64,000 bases of DNA, taken from NCBI GenBank assembly GCA_905221605.1, contig CAJNDS010001602.1, positions 538,501-602,500 on the forward strand, written 5' to 3'. Below are positions 63,130 to 64,000 of the stretch, piece after piece. The stretch's first letter is position 1, and every line of letters begins with the position of its first letter. Under the pieces are notes generated by a model. The model worked only from the letters and a program-made list of their open reading frames with translations. It did no database searches and was not told the DNA's origin. Made by a program: the position numbers and the translations under genes. Source of the DNA: Symbiodinium natans. Taxonomy: Eukaryota > Sar > Dinophyceae > Suessiales > Symbiodiniaceae.

Positions 63130-63935
63130 ATTGGAATCCCTAGGAGGGAAGGGATGGGGGGGGGTGGGGGGTGGGGGGGGTTGGGTTCCAGAGTCGAGGC
63201 GGCGGGTAGGGGGTGGAGGGGGAGTGATGAGAGCGGTGAGAGCGGTGAGGGCGGTCAGGGCGGGCATGGACTGGAATCTCAGGGCCGGAGCAGGCGGTAG
63301 GGGTAGACTACAGGGGGAGGGATGAAGGATGGGTGCTAGGGGGGGGGGTAAGCATGGGGGAGAGGGGGGGAGGGTTTGTGGGGGGAGGGGGGGGGTGGGG
63401 GTGGGGGGGGGTGGCGGTTGTTTTCCTTGAAACCTGAACCTGAGATTGGTCAGGGGGAGAGGGTGCAGGGGCGAGGCCTGCCGAAAAATAGGGGGTGGGG
63501 GGGTGGGGGGGGGTGGGTTTGGTTTGGGGTGGTGGGGGGGCGTGGGGGTTGGGGGGGTGAGGGCGTTGAGAGCGGTGATGGCAGGTGTGGTCAGGCGTGT
63601 AGATTGGTGCGGTGGGGGGGTGGGGGTTGGGGGGGTTGGGGGTGGGGGGGGTCGGGGGGGGGTGGGGTGGGGGGGGTGGGGGGAGGGGGGGGGTGGGGGG
63701 GTGTGGGGGGGTGTGGGGGGGGGTGGTCGGGCATGCACTGGACCCTTTAAACCACCTGAATGGTTGGGGGGGGGTCCAATTCAAGGCGTCATGGGTGAGG
63801 GCGATGGGTGGCGGGGTTTGGGCATGCACTGAAGCCAAACAATGCAAAAACACTCCAATTCAAGGTATGAGCAGCATGCTGTGAGAGCGGGTGAGGGCGG
63901 TGAGGGCGGTGGGGGGTCTTCACTGACGCCGCCCT
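63130..63935. repeat. G-rich low-complexity DNA with GAGAGCGGTGAGGGCGG units
   Basis: A long G/T/A-biased stretch with few C. It has a short unit GAGCGGTGAGAGCGGTGAGG repeated near 63,230-63,260 and again near 63,880-63,915, and many runs of seven or more G. Confidence 0.8.
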
Positions 63936-64000
63936 GCTACCGCTGGGGTCGGCGGATACATAATGTATAATATATGTATGTAGATAGCAATAATACTGGC

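Larger units (their letters stand above)
59190..64000. other. Repeat-rich end of the window, probably a MAP kinase intron or flank
   Basis: No conserved exon was found. It contains an A/AG-rich stretch (59,560-59,960), GGCTTGGCTC-type repeats (about 60,570-60,830), a 100-120-bp tandem repeat (60,840-61,480), a G homopolymer (62,650-62,732) and G-rich triplet-like DNA to about 63,930. A 26-bp block with GGCGGAAGGCAGGGTGGAGC occurs at about 62,611 and again near 63,008, so part of the G-rich area is duplicated. Confidence 0.6.

Noticed and set aside
62537-63853. Poly-Pro and poly-Gly ORFs at the end of the window
   Set aside because: They are low-complexity G-rich DNA, not genes.

Overview
The window looks like nuclear DNA of a dinoflagellate, probably a Symbiodiniaceae-type species. 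It holds no bacterial-style genes. Conserved eukaryotic proteins are cut into many short exons (21 to about 1,600 bp). Most introns start with GC or GA rather than GT and end in AG, usually followed by G, which is a known dinoflagellate feature. All six genes I could rebuild, the retroelement and one tentative gene read on the + strand, which fits dinoflagellate unidirectional gene clusters. Exon borders were worked out by hand, by joining conserved protein motifs across introns in phase.

Layout. (1) About 1-29,080: the 3' part of an axonemal dynein heavy chain gene, from AAA5 just after the stalk through AAA6 to the C-terminus, in about 50 exons. One intron (3,814-4,794) is almost entirely a TTG microsatellite. 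Another (between about 16.5 or 18.5 kb and 24,587) holds a non-LTR retrotransposon at about 18.9-22.8 kb with N-terminal zinc fingers, a reverse transcriptase and a C-terminal restriction-like endonuclease, broken by one frameshift. (2) 29,081-33,210: little recognisable coding. (3) About 33,211-39,288: an acidic/basic single-helix and coiled-coil protein with one EF-hand and a duplicated helical module. (4) About 39,393-41,426: a small unknown gene. (5) 41,813-44,467: an ALDH22-like membrane aldehyde dehydrogenase. (6) About 45,458-45,896: a small cysteine-rich protein (tentative). (7) About 46,300-47,995: a SAP plus S1 domain protein. (8) 49,480 to at least 59,189: an ERK-type MAP kinase with a TEY activation loop. 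Its 4.5-kb second intron carries a GTTTAAAC-rich block, a 41-bp higher-order repeat array and telomere-like CCCTAAA tracts. Its last exons were not found and may lie past the window. (9) 59,190-64,000: repeats, including an 83-base G run.

The genes do not form a pathway. Dynein and the MAP kinase would serve flagellar motility and signalling, the SAP/S1 protein nucleic-acid binding, and ALDH22 membrane aldehyde oxidation. The most unusual content is the splicing pattern and the structured repeats housed inside introns. I saw no tRNA, rRNA, CRISPR array or replication origin.
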